A stretch of DNA of 33,364 nucleotides from Candidatus Servula neotermitis (GTDB lineage Bacteria; Actinomycetota; Actinomycetes; Actinomycetales; Bifidobacteriaceae). The translations under genes and the position numbers were made by a program. The notes beneath the pieces are model-generated. The model did no database searches and was not told where the DNA came from. It saw nothing but the letters and a program-made list of their open reading frames with translations. This document shows positions 15,309 through 23,947 of the stretch, in pieces; the first letter of the stretch is position 1, and each line of letters starts with the position of its first letter. The stretch covers positions 1 through 33,364 of the forward strand of contig JAITFB010000042.1 in assembly GCA_031281695.1 (NCBI GenBank), in the 5' to 3' direction.

Positions 15309-16319
15309 ATGCGAAATTTATCACAATTGCCCAAATGTCATTTGCATTTACATTTTGTAGGTTCGATGCGTGGGCGGACTTTAATTGAGTTGTGTCGGCA
15401 AAAAAATATTAAATTGCCTTACCAGCTTTTAAAGTCTTCTAAAGTAATGTTGGATCCCAGTCAGCGCGGTTGGCACAAATTCCAAGAGCTCTACGAGATA
15501 GCTCGCAGTTGTATTGACCACCCCCAAGAAATTCAACGGATATTGTTTGAAGCTGTGGAAGATGATCAATTAGAAGGTTCTCGACGTTTAGAAATTCAAG
15601 TTGATCCCACCACTTATGTCAAATTATTTGATAACAGTTATGAAAAGTGTGTGGAATTCATTTTGGAGCAATTACAAGCTGCTTCAGCTAAATTCGGCGT
15701 TGAAGTTGGATTAATTATTGCGGCTTCTCGATTGCATGGAGGCGAGCATGCTCTGAAATTGGCTGAACTGGCCGCTAAATACGCTGATCAAGGTGTAATT
15801 GGGTTTGGTTTATCTAATGATGAACGAGTGGGTTCAACTTCTGATTTTGTACCAGCATTTGATGTGGCGAGGCAGGCTGGATTGATTTTGGTTCCTCATG
15901 GTGGAGAAATATTAGGTCCAAATTCTTTAAAAGACATTATTGAAAAACTGCATCCGCAACGTATTGGTCATGGGGTCAGCGCTGTAGGGGATCCGCAGTT
16001 GCTTCGAGAAATTGTGGCTCAAAATATTACCTTGGAGTTTAGCCCAGTGTCTAATTTGCATTTGGGGGTAGTGAATTTATACAAAGACTTTCCTTTACAT
16101 AAGTTTTTAGACGCTGGAGTGCGTTGTTGTTTGAATGCTGACGATCCTTTATTATTTGAACATCGATTATTGTATCAATATGTAGTGGCCAGAGAATATA
16201 TGCGCGCCGTTGACTCTGACCTAGCTCAACTGGCCAAATACTCCATAATTGGCTCAACTGCCAGTCACGAGTCAAAAAGACGATGGCTAAAAGAAGTGGA
16301 TCAATGGCAAACTGTTTGA
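15309..16319 (+). CDS. add: Adenosine deaminase
   Basis: Hydrolytic deamination of adenosine to inosine (purine salvage). 336 residues. Zinc and catalytic blocks: CHLHLHFVGSMRG near 10 (HxH), GFGLSNDERVGSTSDF near 164, LVPHGGEILG near 195 (His and Glu), RIGHGVSAVGD near 218, LEFSPVSN near 240, and LNADDPLLF near 275 (the catalytic-site Asp pair). The HLHLHFVGSMR N-terminus matches actinobacterial adenosine deaminases as I recall them. Adenine or N6-methyl-AMP deaminase is less likely. It is divergent from pepP over a short AT-rich intergenic region. Confidence 0.92.
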   Translation: MRNLSQLPKCHLHLHFVGSMRGRTLIELCRQKNIKLPYQLLKSSKVMLDPSQRGWHKFQELYEIARSCIDHPQEIQRILFEAVEDDQLEGSRRLEIQVDPTTYVKLFDNSYEKCVEFILEQLQAASAKFGVEVGLIIAASRLHGGEHALKLAELAAKYADQGVIGFGLSNDERVGSTSDFVPAFDVARQAGLILVPHGGEILGPNSLKDIIEKLHPQRIGHGVSAVGDPQLLREIVAQNITLEFSPVSNLHLGVVNLYKDFPLHKFLDAGVRCCLNADDPLLFEHRLLYQYVVAREYMRAVDSDLAQLAKYSIIGSTASHESKRRWLKEVDQWQTV

Positions 16320-16394
16320 ATGGCCTTCTAGGACTGGGCCAAATTGGTGCAAATTTCGCATCAAATTCCCCATTGCGGCTAACTGAAGCTCGTT

Positions 16395-16400
16395 TAAGCT
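16395..16400 (+). promoter_or_regulatory. Possible -10 box for a leader ORF before the HTH regulator
   Basis: TAAGCT-TTTTAT-GTG. The GTG opens a 16-codon ORF ending in TGA at 16455-16457, which overlaps the proposed GTG start of the regulator (GTGA). Confidence 0.3.
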
Positions 16401-16406
16401 TTTTAT

Positions 16407-16457
16407 GTGGAACACACAAATTATGCATTCAGAGGGGTCGCCTTGGCGGCTACGTGA
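16407..16457 (+). CDS. Possible 16-codon leader peptide upstream of the regulator
   Basis: GTG-initiated mini-ORF preceded by TANNNT-N6. Its TGA overlaps the regulator GTG at 16454 (GTGA), so it could couple translation to the downstream gene. It is too short to judge by composition and could be chance. Confidence 0.2.
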   Translation: MEHTNYAFRGVALAAT

Positions 16458-17125
16458 AACCCAGTTTTTTGCATAGTAAACACATAGATTTATTGTCGAA
16501 GTTTCCTCAAGACGCTACCTTCGTTACCTCCAAAACTTTGGCCGATCGCGCTGGATTATCGCAAAGGAGTGTAAAAACTTTCATTACTGAAATTCGGGCT
16601 GAATATCCTGAATTAATTCAACCCAGCGTTAAAGGATATAAATTAAAAGCTGAATTATTCAAAGAGTTGGATTGGTTCATTCACGCTTGTAAACCCGACA
16701 CCCCCCAAAAACGCATTTTGAGGATTATCCGTTGTCTTTTAGAGGCCCCTCGCGATCAAATCTACGTAAAAAAATTGGCCGAAGACCTGTTCGTTTCGGA
16801 ATCTACAGTTCGAAAACTTTTACCAGGCATTCGCAAAGTTCTTAGTCAATACGATCTAAAGCTAGCCCAACCCAAGGGAGCTTTGCGCATTGAAGGCGAA
16901 GAGACGGCTAAGCGTCAAATGTTTATCCATACTATCTATTCGGAATTTTCGGGCTGCAATATTACGTTCGCAGTTCTTGATCAAGTGTTTGGTTATTATG
17001 ACGTTTCAGCCTTAGAACCAGTATTATTGTCACTTTCGGGAAAGTCCGCTGAGTGTTTAAATAATTCTGAGGTGATTGACGCGACCATGAATTTATTGAT
17101 CGTTTTAAAACGACACGGTTCGTAA
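16454..17125 (+). CDS. Truncated BglG/MtlR-type (PRD family) transcriptional regulator
   Basis: The proposed GTG start gives 223 residues; the ORF track extends back to 16283 inside add, but that extension has no recognisable content. Two helix-turn-helix units are visible: ATFVTSKTLADRAGLSQRSVKTFITEI early on, and DQIYVKKLAEDLFVSESTVRKLL in the middle. These are followed by ALRIEGEETAKRQMFIHTIY, which resembles the junction into the first PTS regulation domain of BglG/MtlR/ManR activators. Full-length family members have about 500-700 residues with PRD, EIIB and EIIA parts. Here the protein stops within the presumed PRD1, and holA follows after 26 bp. It is either a decayed regulator or a stand-alone DNA-binding remnant. 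No PTS genes are in the window. Confidence 0.65.
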   Translation: MKPSFLHSKHIDLLSKFPQDATFVTSKTLADRAGLSQRSVKTFITEIRAEYPELIQPSVKGYKLKAELFKELDWFIHACKPDTPQKRILRIIRCLLEAPRDQIYVKKLAEDLFVSESTVRKLLPGIRKVLSQYDLKLAQPKGALRIEGEETAKRQMFIHTIYSEFSGCNITFAVLDQVFGYYDVSALEPVLLSLSGKSAECLNNSEVIDATMNLLIVLKRHGS

Positions 17126-17139
17126 TTCACTTAGCCTGC

Positions 17140-17145
17140 TAACCT
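17140..17145 (+). promoter_or_regulatory. -10 box for leaderless holA
   Basis: TAACCT-TAGATT-ATG with exact 6-nt spacing to the ATG at 17152. Confidence 0.5.
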
Positions 17146-17151
17146 TAGATT

Positions 17152-18105
17152 ATGTCTATTGTGGTGGTGCTTAGTCCTTCGGAATTATTAGCTGAACGGA
17201 TTGTAGCTCAAAGGTTTTCGAACCAGCAGTTTCAAATTATTGACAACGAGTACTTAGAAGAGCGGTTGTATAGCGCGATTCAACCTACGCTTTGGGAGAA
17301 TCATGAACCTTTATTAATCAAGCATTTGGATCAAGCTCCTAAAAGCTACATTACAACCTTGATTAAGGTTCTTTCCCAGGTTGAAAAGAATTTTACTGCC
17401 CAGAATCAATTAGCTGATAAAAAGACTTTAGATGCTGATTTCAAAATGGCGATTACTTTGAGCTCTTGGACTGGAATTACTGACTTAAAGCATACTTTGC
17501 AAAGCTGTTCAGCTGAGTTGGTGGAAATCAAAGCTCCTAAGTATGAAACTGAGCGCAAGAAATTTATTCAAGATGTGTTCGGTATGCACTCCAAGACTAT
17601 CACCAATGATAGTGTACTAGTTTTTTTGGAGTATTTTCCTCAAAACTTAGATTTGTTGGTGGCCATTATTAATCAAATTGCTCAAGAGAGCCCAGCTAAA
17701 CGAATCGATCAAACGCTGGTTCAAGAATACGTTTCCCTCCTGACCAATGATGACCTTTTTACTTTAGTCGATGCTATTACTTCAGGTAAGCGACGCTTGG
17801 TCGTTCAAGAGTTGATCAAAAGACGCGCCACTTTAGAGCCTATGAAATTTTTGGGCTTATTGCGTTCCAAAACTGAAAATTTAATTAAGGCCCAAGCAGT
17901 CGTAGAGAATCAAATTTCATTTGAAGCCAGCGGACTGAATCGGTGGTATTATAATAATAAATTGCGTCCTGAAATTATTCAACGTTGGACATCCGATCGC
18001 TTAGCCCAAATGCTTCAGCAATTACAAGAAACTTATCGATTTGTTTTAAACGATGTTGGCGCTGGAACTTATGCTTTAGAAAGATTGGCTTTAACCTTCA
18101 GTTAA
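17152..18105 (+). CDS. holA: DNA polymerase III delta subunit
   Basis: Clamp-loader subunit that opens the beta sliding clamp. 317 residues, typical length. The fold is recognised from the overall pattern rather than strict motifs: an N-terminal Rossmann-like part with Gln/Asn-rich loops, a middle segment VLVFLEYFPQNLDLLVAIINQIA, then DDLFTLVDAITSGKRRLVVQEL near 200, and the C-terminal helical bundle ending LALTFS. FTLVDAIxxGxRxxAxxxL is characteristic of HolA. It sits between the truncated regulator and dxs, each downstream gene having its own TANNNT box. Confidence 0.8.
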   Translation: MSIVVVLSPSELLAERIVAQRFSNQQFQIIDNEYLEERLYSAIQPTLWENHEPLLIKHLDQAPKSYITTLIKVLSQVEKNFTAQNQLADKKTLDADFKMAITLSSWTGITDLKHTLQSCSAELVEIKAPKYETERKKFIQDVFGMHSKTITNDSVLVFLEYFPQNLDLLVAIINQIAQESPAKRIDQTLVQEYVSLLTNDDLFTLVDAITSGKRRLVVQELIKRRATLEPMKFLGLLRSKTENLIKAQAVVENQISFEASGLNRWYYNNKLRPEIIQRWTSDRLAQMLQQLQETYRFVLNDVGAGTYALERLALTFS

Positions 18106-18108
18106 ACT
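18103..18108 (+). promoter_or_regulatory. -10 box for leaderless dxs
   Basis: TAAACT-AAAACC-ATG. The box overlaps the last codon and the stop region of holA. Confidence 0.6.
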
Positions 18109-18114
18109 AAAACC

Positions 18115-19893
18115 ATGAGCCGCAACTCAGTCCAGGCATCGCCTTCTAAGCTTTTACCAAAAGTCCGAAAACCCGATGATTTAAAACAGTTTAACCATGA
18201 ACAATTAGATCGATTAGCTAAAGAAATTCGGGCTAAAATCATCTCCGGCGTCAAAAAAAATGGGGGACATTTAGGTTCGAATTTGGGTACTGTAGAATTG
18301 ACTTTAGCTATTCATCGCGTGTTCGACAGTCCGCACGACACGATTATTTTCGATACTGGTCACCAAACTTACACTCATAAATTAATTACGGGTCGCCAAG
18401 ATTTTCGGCATTTAAGAACTGCTCAAGGGTTGTCAGGTTATCCATCTCGACAAGAATCGCTCCACGATGTTTTAGAAAATTCGCACGCTTCATCTTCCTT
18501 AGGCTGGGCCGACGGAATCGCTAAAGCGAATTTGTTGAACCATAGCGATGCGCATACTGTAGTCGTAATTGGCGACGGAGCTTTGACGGGCGGACCAGTT
18601 TGGGAGGCCATCAATAATATTGCTCAATCCATGAACGAACGTTTGACTATAATCATCAACGATAACGGCATGAGTTATACGCCGACTAAAGGGGGGATGG
18701 CTCGTTATTTACAAACTGTGAAAGTTTCTGAACAATGGAACGCTCTTTCGACGACTTCCAAACGAGCTTTGTATCATTTAGGTAAGCCTGGGCGCTTAAT
18801 CCGAGGATTTATTCATAAATTGAAATCATTTTTCGTGCGGGTGGTTAATATTGGAGGCGTGTTTAAAGACTATGACATTACTTATTTAGGACCTATAGAC
18901 GGGCATAACATTGAGTTCATCGAAAAGGAGTTGCGTAGCGCCAAGCGTTTGCATGAACCTTCGATTGTACATGTCGTGACGCAAAAAGGTCACGGCGTTC
19001 AAGTCGCAGAACACGATAATTCCGGCGCTTATCATGCTGTTGCGGCGAATTACGATCAAGATATTCCAGCATTAAATACTTGGACTGAAGTGTTTCGTCA
19101 AGAGATGGTAAAATTAGGCAAACAATATCCCAAATTGGTCACTATTACGGCGGCTATGACTGGTCCTGTGGGATTAGATCTATTCCGAAATGTTTTTCCC
19201 AAACGTTTTTTCGACGTAGGAATCGCTGAGGCTGAAGCTTTTACGATGGCTGCTGGACTGGCCTATAAAGGTTTTCATCCATTAATCGCGCTGTATTCTA
19301 CTTTTGCTTTACGAGGTTTCGATCAACTCTTAATGGACGTGGCTTTGCATAACCAGTCGTTAACTTTAATTTTAGATCGAGCGGGCGTGACTGGCGACGA
19401 TGGCGCATCTCATAACGGAATTTGGGATATGGCGTTGTTTTCGAAAATTCCTAATGTTCGCATTGCGACCCCTTACGATGCCAAATCTTTAAAGCGGGCA
19501 CTATTAGAGGCGGTATCCACTCAAGGAGTCAATATCGTTCGATACCCTAAAGGGGCAATTCCTGCGCAATTGTCTATTCCTCAATCTGCTGGTCGGCAAA
19601 AGTGTGTATTGGCTTTAGGTCCTCTACTCGAGTCAGTTTTAGCTAACCCTTTTTACCAGGATTTTGATATCATCGCTCCGCTTTGGCCTTGGCCTTTGAC
19701 TTCCGAATTATTAGATCAACTTCAACCTTATGATTATATTTTGACTTTAGAAGATGGAGTCTTACACGGTGGATTGGGCGAACAAATTCAAGTGGCTTGC
19801 CCTCATAAAACGGTGGAAATTCGCGCGATACCTAATGCTTTTTTGCCCACTGATTCTCGCAGTTCGCTATTGAAGATCTACGGCTTGGCTTAA
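18115..19893 (+). CDS. dxs: 1-deoxy-D-xylulose-5-phosphate synthase
   Basis: Thiamine-diphosphate enzyme condensing pyruvate and glyceraldehyde-3-phosphate, first step of the MEP isoprenoid pathway. 592 residues, slightly short for the family. Features: GGHLGSNLGTVELTLAIH near 48, IFDTGHQTYTHK near 80, the ThDP/Mg motif GDGALTGG...INDNGMSYTP near 153-190, YLGPIDGHN near 260, GIAEAEAFTMAAGLA near 372 with the catalytic Glu, and RAGVTGDDGASHNG near 423. The C-terminal transketolase domain is complete but shortened. It is followed 91 bp later by dxr, pairing the first two pathway steps. Confidence 0.95.
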   Translation: MSRNSVQASPSKLLPKVRKPDDLKQFNHEQLDRLAKEIRAKIISGVKKNGGHLGSNLGTVELTLAIHRVFDSPHDTIIFDTGHQTYTHKLITGRQDFRHLRTAQGLSGYPSRQESLHDVLENSHASSSLGWADGIAKANLLNHSDAHTVVVIGDGALTGGPVWEAINNIAQSMNERLTIIINDNGMSYTPTKGGMARYLQTVKVSEQWNALSTTSKRALYHLGKPGRLIRGFIHKLKSFFVRVVNIGGVFKDYDITYLGPIDGHNIEFIEKELRSAKRLHEPSIVHVVTQKGHGVQVAEHDNSGAYHAVAANYDQDIPALNTWTEVFRQEMVKLGKQYPKLVTITAAMTGPVGLDLFRNVFPKRFFDVGIAEAEAFTMAAGLAYKGFHPLIALYSTFALRGFDQLLMDVALHNQSLTLILDRAGVTGDDGASHNGIWDMALFSKIPNVRIATPYDAKSLKRALLEAVSTQGVNIVRYPKGAIPAQLSIPQSAGRQKCVLALGPLLESVLANPFYQDFDIIAPLWPWPLTSELLDQLQPYDYILTLEDGVLHGGLGEQIQVACPHKTVEIRAIPNAFLPTDSRSSLLKIYGLA

Positions 19894-19984
19894 TCGAGTA
19901 AGATGTAAGAGTGTATAACAACTATAAATCAAAGGCTAACGGTCTGCGATTGAGTATGAGCATGAGAGTTTTAAATTTGAGTTT

Positions 19985-21112
19985 ATGACGAGCGTAATTA
20001 TTTTAGGATCCACTGGATCGGTGGGGACCCAAACTTTAGAAGTGATTAGTGCTTTTAACCGAGTTGCTTTACCCAAAGAACGCATCAAAGTGGTTGGATT
20101 AGCGGCTAAACATGATTCAGAACTTTTAAAAACTCAAGCTGAACGATTTCAAGTTAAGAAAGTCGTGGTCTATGAACGCGATGGACGAGAAGTACTTTTA
20201 GAGCTGGCTAAATCCAAGGCTACTTTTGTCGTGAATGCTATTGGCGGTTATTTCGGATTGTTTCCATCGTTAGCGGCCTTGAGTTCAAAATCGACGCTGC
20301 TTTTAGCGAATAAAGAGACTTTAGTTTCCGGCGGACCTTTATTAGACCGGTATTTAAAACAAATAATTCCGCTGGATTCCGAACATTCTTCAATTTGGCA
20401 AATTTTACGCAACGAAGATCCTGCTGATGTTCGACGCGTGATTATTACTGCATCCGGCGGACCTTTTTTCGGAAAACATATTGGTCAATTATTCAATGCC
20501 TCTTTAGAAGATGCTTTAAAACATCCGACGTGGTCAATGGGGCAAGTCATCACTATCAATTCAGCTACATTAGTTAATAAAGCTTTGGAATTAGCTGAAG
20601 CTTGCGCCTTGTTTCGATTGCCAGCTGATAAAATCGAAATCAAAGTTGAACGAACTTCTCAAGTCCATGCAATTGTTGAATTCGTTGACGGATCCACTTC
20701 AGTTCAAATTGCTCCGCCGGATATGAGAATTCCGATCAGCGTTGCTTTAGGCGTCCATCGGAGGATTCCCAATGAAATTGAGTCGGTCGATTTAACCGAC
20801 GTTCAAAAATTAGCTTTTTTGAACGTAGATAATCAAGCTTTTCCAGCTATTAGTTTGATGCGTAAATGCTTGGCTCAAGGTCCTTTGTTCGCCACAGTTT
20901 ATAATGCGGCTAATGAAATTTTGGTTGAAAAATTCATTCAAAATGAAATCGGCTTTTTAGATATTGTCAGCGGAATTGATCAAGTTGTAGGGCAATTTAC
21001 CAACACCAAGTCCAAACTTACGCTTGAGGATGTTAAATCAGCCGATCAATGGGCGCGCGAACGAGCTGATGAAATCAAATTGGATCTTTTTGATGTTATC
21101 AACGCCTTTTAG
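19985..21112 (+). CDS. dxr: 1-deoxy-D-xylulose-5-phosphate reductoisomerase
   Basis: NADPH-dependent conversion of DXP to MEP, second step of the MEP pathway. 375 residues. Motifs: the NADPH-binding ILGSTGSVGTQTLEVI at 6-21, ANKETLVSGGPLL near 106, the metal-site PLDSEHSSIWQ near 129, TASGGPFFG near 155, the substrate loop HPTWSMGQVITINSATL near 178, and ALGVHRRIP near 255. TAAATT lies 7 nt before the ATG, one more than the dominant spacing. The stop codon overlaps that of the convergent S16 peptidase gene. Confidence 0.96.
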   Translation: MTSVIILGSTGSVGTQTLEVISAFNRVALPKERIKVVGLAAKHDSELLKTQAERFQVKKVVVYERDGREVLLELAKSKATFVVNAIGGYFGLFPSLAALSSKSTLLLANKETLVSGGPLLDRYLKQIIPLDSEHSSIWQILRNEDPADVRRVIITASGGPFFGKHIGQLFNASLEDALKHPTWSMGQVITINSATLVNKALELAEACALFRLPADKIEIKVERTSQVHAIVEFVDGSTSVQIAPPDMRIPISVALGVHRRIPNEIESVDLTDVQKLAFLNVDNQAFPAISLMRKCLAQGPLFATVYNAANEILVEKFIQNEIGFLDIVSGIDQVVGQFTNTKSKLTLEDVKSADQWARERADEIKLDLFDVINAF

Positions 21113-22044
21113 TCGTTTATAAAGCACACTTTCGAGAGTCGAGCTAAATTTTGATCATAGATTTCGTCGCTCGATAAATCAGAAGTAAAAGTTTCATTTT
21201 CTAAAATTTGAACCGCTTCGTTAATGTTAGCTACAGGATAAAGCGGAAGCGCGGCCATGGAGTTTCGATTGATTGCTGAACAATTATCGAAAGGAAATAA
21301 GAATAACTTTGCTTCGTCTCGTTTAGCTCCAGCGATTTTTTGGTTGATTCCTCCAATTGCTCCGATGACTCCGTCAGTTGAAATTTCCCCAGTTCCAGCG
21401 ATGACTGACCCTTTGGTTAAATCCATTGGACCAATTTTTTGAAGTATGCCTAAAGTGAACATTAATCCTGCGCTAGGACCCCCAACGTCATTTAAGGACA
21501 CTTTGATTTCATAGTCATCGCTAGTCAATCCCAAAAAATTCAAAGCTGCTGTGACCGCGGAATCTTGGGAATTCTCCATCGACTCTTGGTTTTCTTGATT
21601 AATTTCTTCAGAAGTTCTATTGAACCCATAGACCGCTTCAGTCGGCATGACGACTTGATTGGGCGAAAAATAATGATAAATGGCTTCAGGCAAGCTCATG
21701 TAAAAACTCGGTCCTCCCCAAACTGTAACTGTGGTCAAAAGTAAGCGCCCTTCGGAATTTTGGCGAACTGATCCATTCGCTTTAGGAACGATTTGGATTA
21801 AATCAATTATAGTTTTTGACTCTTGGCCATCGCTCGCATCTGGACTCATACTGGGGTCTAGATCTTCGTTGTTAGAACCTGAGTTATCCTGGCTTTCAGT
21901 GTTGTCATCTAAAGCGCTCTGAGTAGTTTCAGTTTGACCCAAGACATCACGCGTTGGCCCAGGCGATTCGGCTACTAAAGGCAAGGGCATCGCCAGCCCC
22001 CAAAATATTAAGATGGCGCATAAACTATAGATGATTCGCTTCAA
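21109..22044 (-). CDS. Secreted/membrane Lon-like S16 peptidase lacking the PDZ domain
   Basis: 311 residues. The N-terminal hydrophobic segment (about residues 4-24) is a signal anchor, followed by an acidic Ser/Asp-rich linker to about 78. Next comes a conserved region LLLTTVTVWGG...SLPEAIYHYF, and then a Lon proteolytic domain with the Ser/Lys dyad: Ser191 in DVGGPSAG and Lys236 in GGINQKIAGA. Actinobacterial YlbL-type relatives carry a PDZ domain between AALxxLG and the VGGPSAG strand. Here AALNFLGL runs into DDYEIKVSLNDVGGPSAG with only about 5 residues between, so the PDZ domain is absent. The start is TTG, with TAAACT 9 nt upstream. It lies next to the UvrD-like and Zincin_2 genes. Confidence 0.85.
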   Translation of the reverse strand: MKRIIYSLCAILIFWGLAMPLPLVAESPGPTRDVLGQTETTQSALDDNTESQDNSGSNNEDLDPSMSPDASDGQESKTIIDLIQIVPKANGSVRQNSEGRLLLTTVTVWGGPSFYMSLPEAIYHYFSPNQVVMPTEAVYGFNRTSEEINQENQESMENSQDSAVTAALNFLGLTSDDYEIKVSLNDVGGPSAGLMFTLGILQKIGPMDLTKGSVIAGTGEISTDGVIGAIGGINQKIAGAKRDEAKLFLFPFDNCSAINRNSMAALPLYPVANINEAVQILENETFTSDLSSDEIYDQNLARLSKVCFIND

Positions 22045-22144
22045 TGTTCTTACAGTTTATCTAGTTAAGTCTCGTGCGCCAATGATTGACTAAAGTAAAT
22101 CAGCTTTCGACAGTTGAGCGCTAACTCAATTTTAATCTTTAGCC

Positions 22145-22150
22145 TAAACT
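22145..22150 (+). promoter_or_regulatory. -10 box for leaderless UvrD-like gene
   Basis: TAAACT-AACCTA-ATG with exact 6-nt spacing to the ATG at 22157. Confidence 0.6.
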
Positions 22151-22156
22151 AACCTA

Positions 22157-23932
22157 ATGGCACGACTTGCGAATCCTGAGAAAATCTTGGCTCAATTAGA
22201 CGAACAGCAACAACAAGCGGTTCGGGCATTGGATGGACCTGTTCGAATCTTCGCAGGCGCTGGAACTGGAAAAACTCGAACAATCACGCATAGGATTGCT
22301 TATGGCGCAGCGCTCGGAGCTTGGTCTTCTCGCGAAGTTCTTGCAGTCACTTTTACTTCCAAAGCCGCTTTAGAAATGCGAGAACGTTTACAAAGTCTTG
22401 GCATTGACAGTCCCCAAGTTCGTACTTTTCATGCTCAAGCACTTTTGGATCTAAATACTTATTGGCCCGAAGTCTGCGATACGCCGATCCCTGAGTTAAA
22501 AACCAATTTACGACCATATTTAATTCAAGGAGTGCATACTCTCCAAGGCCAAGGTTATTTGAAAATTTTACGGGGTCAAATTTTTTATGCTGAAGAGTTT
22601 TTTGATGAACTTAATCCTTTGCAAGTTCAAAAAGCTTTTCAAGCTGGAGAAGATGAACAATCTATAATTACTCCAGTAGTTGAAGCAATTTTAGATGAAA
22701 TTGCTTGGGCTAAAGTTTCATTGATTGATCAATTTCGATACGTCGAGGCGGTTCAAAAACTGGGACGGCCAGTGCCGTTTAGCCTTCCTCCTCAAGTGTT
22801 CGGCCGCATTTATCAAGCGTTCGAGACTGCTAAAGTCAAAAATAACGTAATTGACTTTAATGATTTACTTTTATTGGCATCGTACATGATAGTCAAACAT
22901 GATTCCGTCCGGAAAAAAATTCATAAACGCTATCGTTTTATTACAGTTGATGAATATCAGGATGTTTCGCCGATTCAACAGTTTTTATTGAACCAATGGC
23001 TGGGGAAAAATCGTAATTTGTGCGTCGTAGGGGACGCAAATCAAACCATTTATTCATTCGCTGGAGCGACTCCGAGGTTTCTTTTAGACTTCAAACAAAA
23101 ATATCCAGAAGCTATAGATGTGAGTTTAGCTGTGAACTATCGATCAGTTCCCGCGCCAGTAGCTTTAGCTAATTTCTTAGTTCAAAATAATCCTGGAACT
23201 ATAAATTTGACTACTCGCAAAAAATACGGAACCAGCGTTAAGTTTGAAATTTTCGAGTCTGACGAAGCTGAACTAGAAGCAATCGCCCAATTAATCGCCA
23301 GTTTCCCCGATCGAGATATTCCCGAAGTCGCAATTTTGACCCGTACTAATTTATCTAGCGGATCGGTTATCGCGAAATTGAAAGAGCATGGCGTCAAAGC
23401 TTACGATCGCAACCAACAATTTGCGCTTAAAATCGATGACGCTCATATAGAACCTGAACTTCAAAATAACGATGATCTGAGCGACGATGATAATGATAAC
23501 GACGAGCTTAGCATTGTAGGGGCGGAATATTTACCCTTCAAATTAGCTGAACCGACATCGCAGTTGCCTAAAAAAATCGAAAGACTCTTGTCTCCAGCTA
23601 AAAATCCAGCGACTCATAGCGTTAAACCCATTGAGGCTAAACCTCCAGCGGGCAAGCCTGCGGGAGTTAGTGTCCTAACTATTCATGCGGCCAAAGGCTT
23701 AGAGTTTAAAATTGTGTTTGTCGTAGGAGTTTATGAAGGAAATTTGCCATATATGGAAGCTCAAACTCAAGGTCAACTAGATGAAGAAAAGCGTTTACTT
23801 TATGTTGCTATCACCAGGGCTAAAGAGCGACTCTACATTTCTTATGCCCGCGCTAAACGATCCCAAAATAAACGATCTCGCGCCAAATCTCAGTTTTTAG
23901 AAGGAATTTGGCCAGCGAAATCTCAATCTTAG
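22157..23932 (+). CDS. UvrD/PcrA-type superfamily 1 DNA helicase (UvrD2-like)
   Basis: ATP-dependent 3'-5' DNA helicase of repair and replication restart. 591 residues. SF1A motifs in order: Walker A FAGAGTGKTRTITHRI near 33, AVTFTSKAA, DEYQDVSPIQQ near 266, VVGDANQTIYSFAGA near 288 (motif III), VNYRS (IV), LTIHAAKGLEF near 510 (V), and EEKRLLYVAITRAKERL near 548 (VI). It is shorter than mycobacterial UvrD2, and no HRDC domain follows motif VI. A low-complexity acidic stretch (Asp/Asn-rich, about residues 425-455) and a Pro/Lys-rich linker replace part of domain 2B before motif V. The neighbours (S16 peptidase, Zincin_2) support the UvrD2 assignment. Confidence 0.9.
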   Translation: MARLANPEKILAQLDEQQQQAVRALDGPVRIFAGAGTGKTRTITHRIAYGAALGAWSSREVLAVTFTSKAALEMRERLQSLGIDSPQVRTFHAQALLDLNTYWPEVCDTPIPELKTNLRPYLIQGVHTLQGQGYLKILRGQIFYAEEFFDELNPLQVQKAFQAGEDEQSIITPVVEAILDEIAWAKVSLIDQFRYVEAVQKLGRPVPFSLPPQVFGRIYQAFETAKVKNNVIDFNDLLLLASYMIVKHDSVRKKIHKRYRFITVDEYQDVSPIQQFLLNQWLGKNRNLCVVGDANQTIYSFAGATPRFLLDFKQKYPEAIDVSLAVNYRSVPAPVALANFLVQNNPGTINLTTRKKYGTSVKFEIFESDEAELEAIAQLIASFPDRDIPEVAILTRTNLSSGSVIAKLKEHGVKAYDRNQQFALKIDDAHIEPELQNNDDLSDDDNDNDELSIVGAEYLPFKLAEPTSQLPKKIERLLSPAKNPATHSVKPIEAKPPAGKPAGVSVLTIHAAKGLEFKIVFVVGVYEGNLPYMEAQTQGQLDEEKRLLYVAITRAKERLYISYARAKRSQNKRSRAKSQFLEGIWPAKSQS

Positions 23933-23935
23933 TTC

Positions 23936-23941
23936 TAAAAT
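23936..23941 (+). promoter_or_regulatory. -10 box for leaderless Zincin_2-like gene
   Basis: TAAAAT-AAAATA-GTG with 6-nt spacing. This decides the GTG start at 23948. Confidence 0.5.
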
Positions 23942-23947
23942 AAAATA

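Noticed and set aside
16283-16453. Upstream extension of the regulator ORF into add
   Set aside because: The extra residues overlap add, show no recognisable content, and the HTH region starts after the GTG at 16454.
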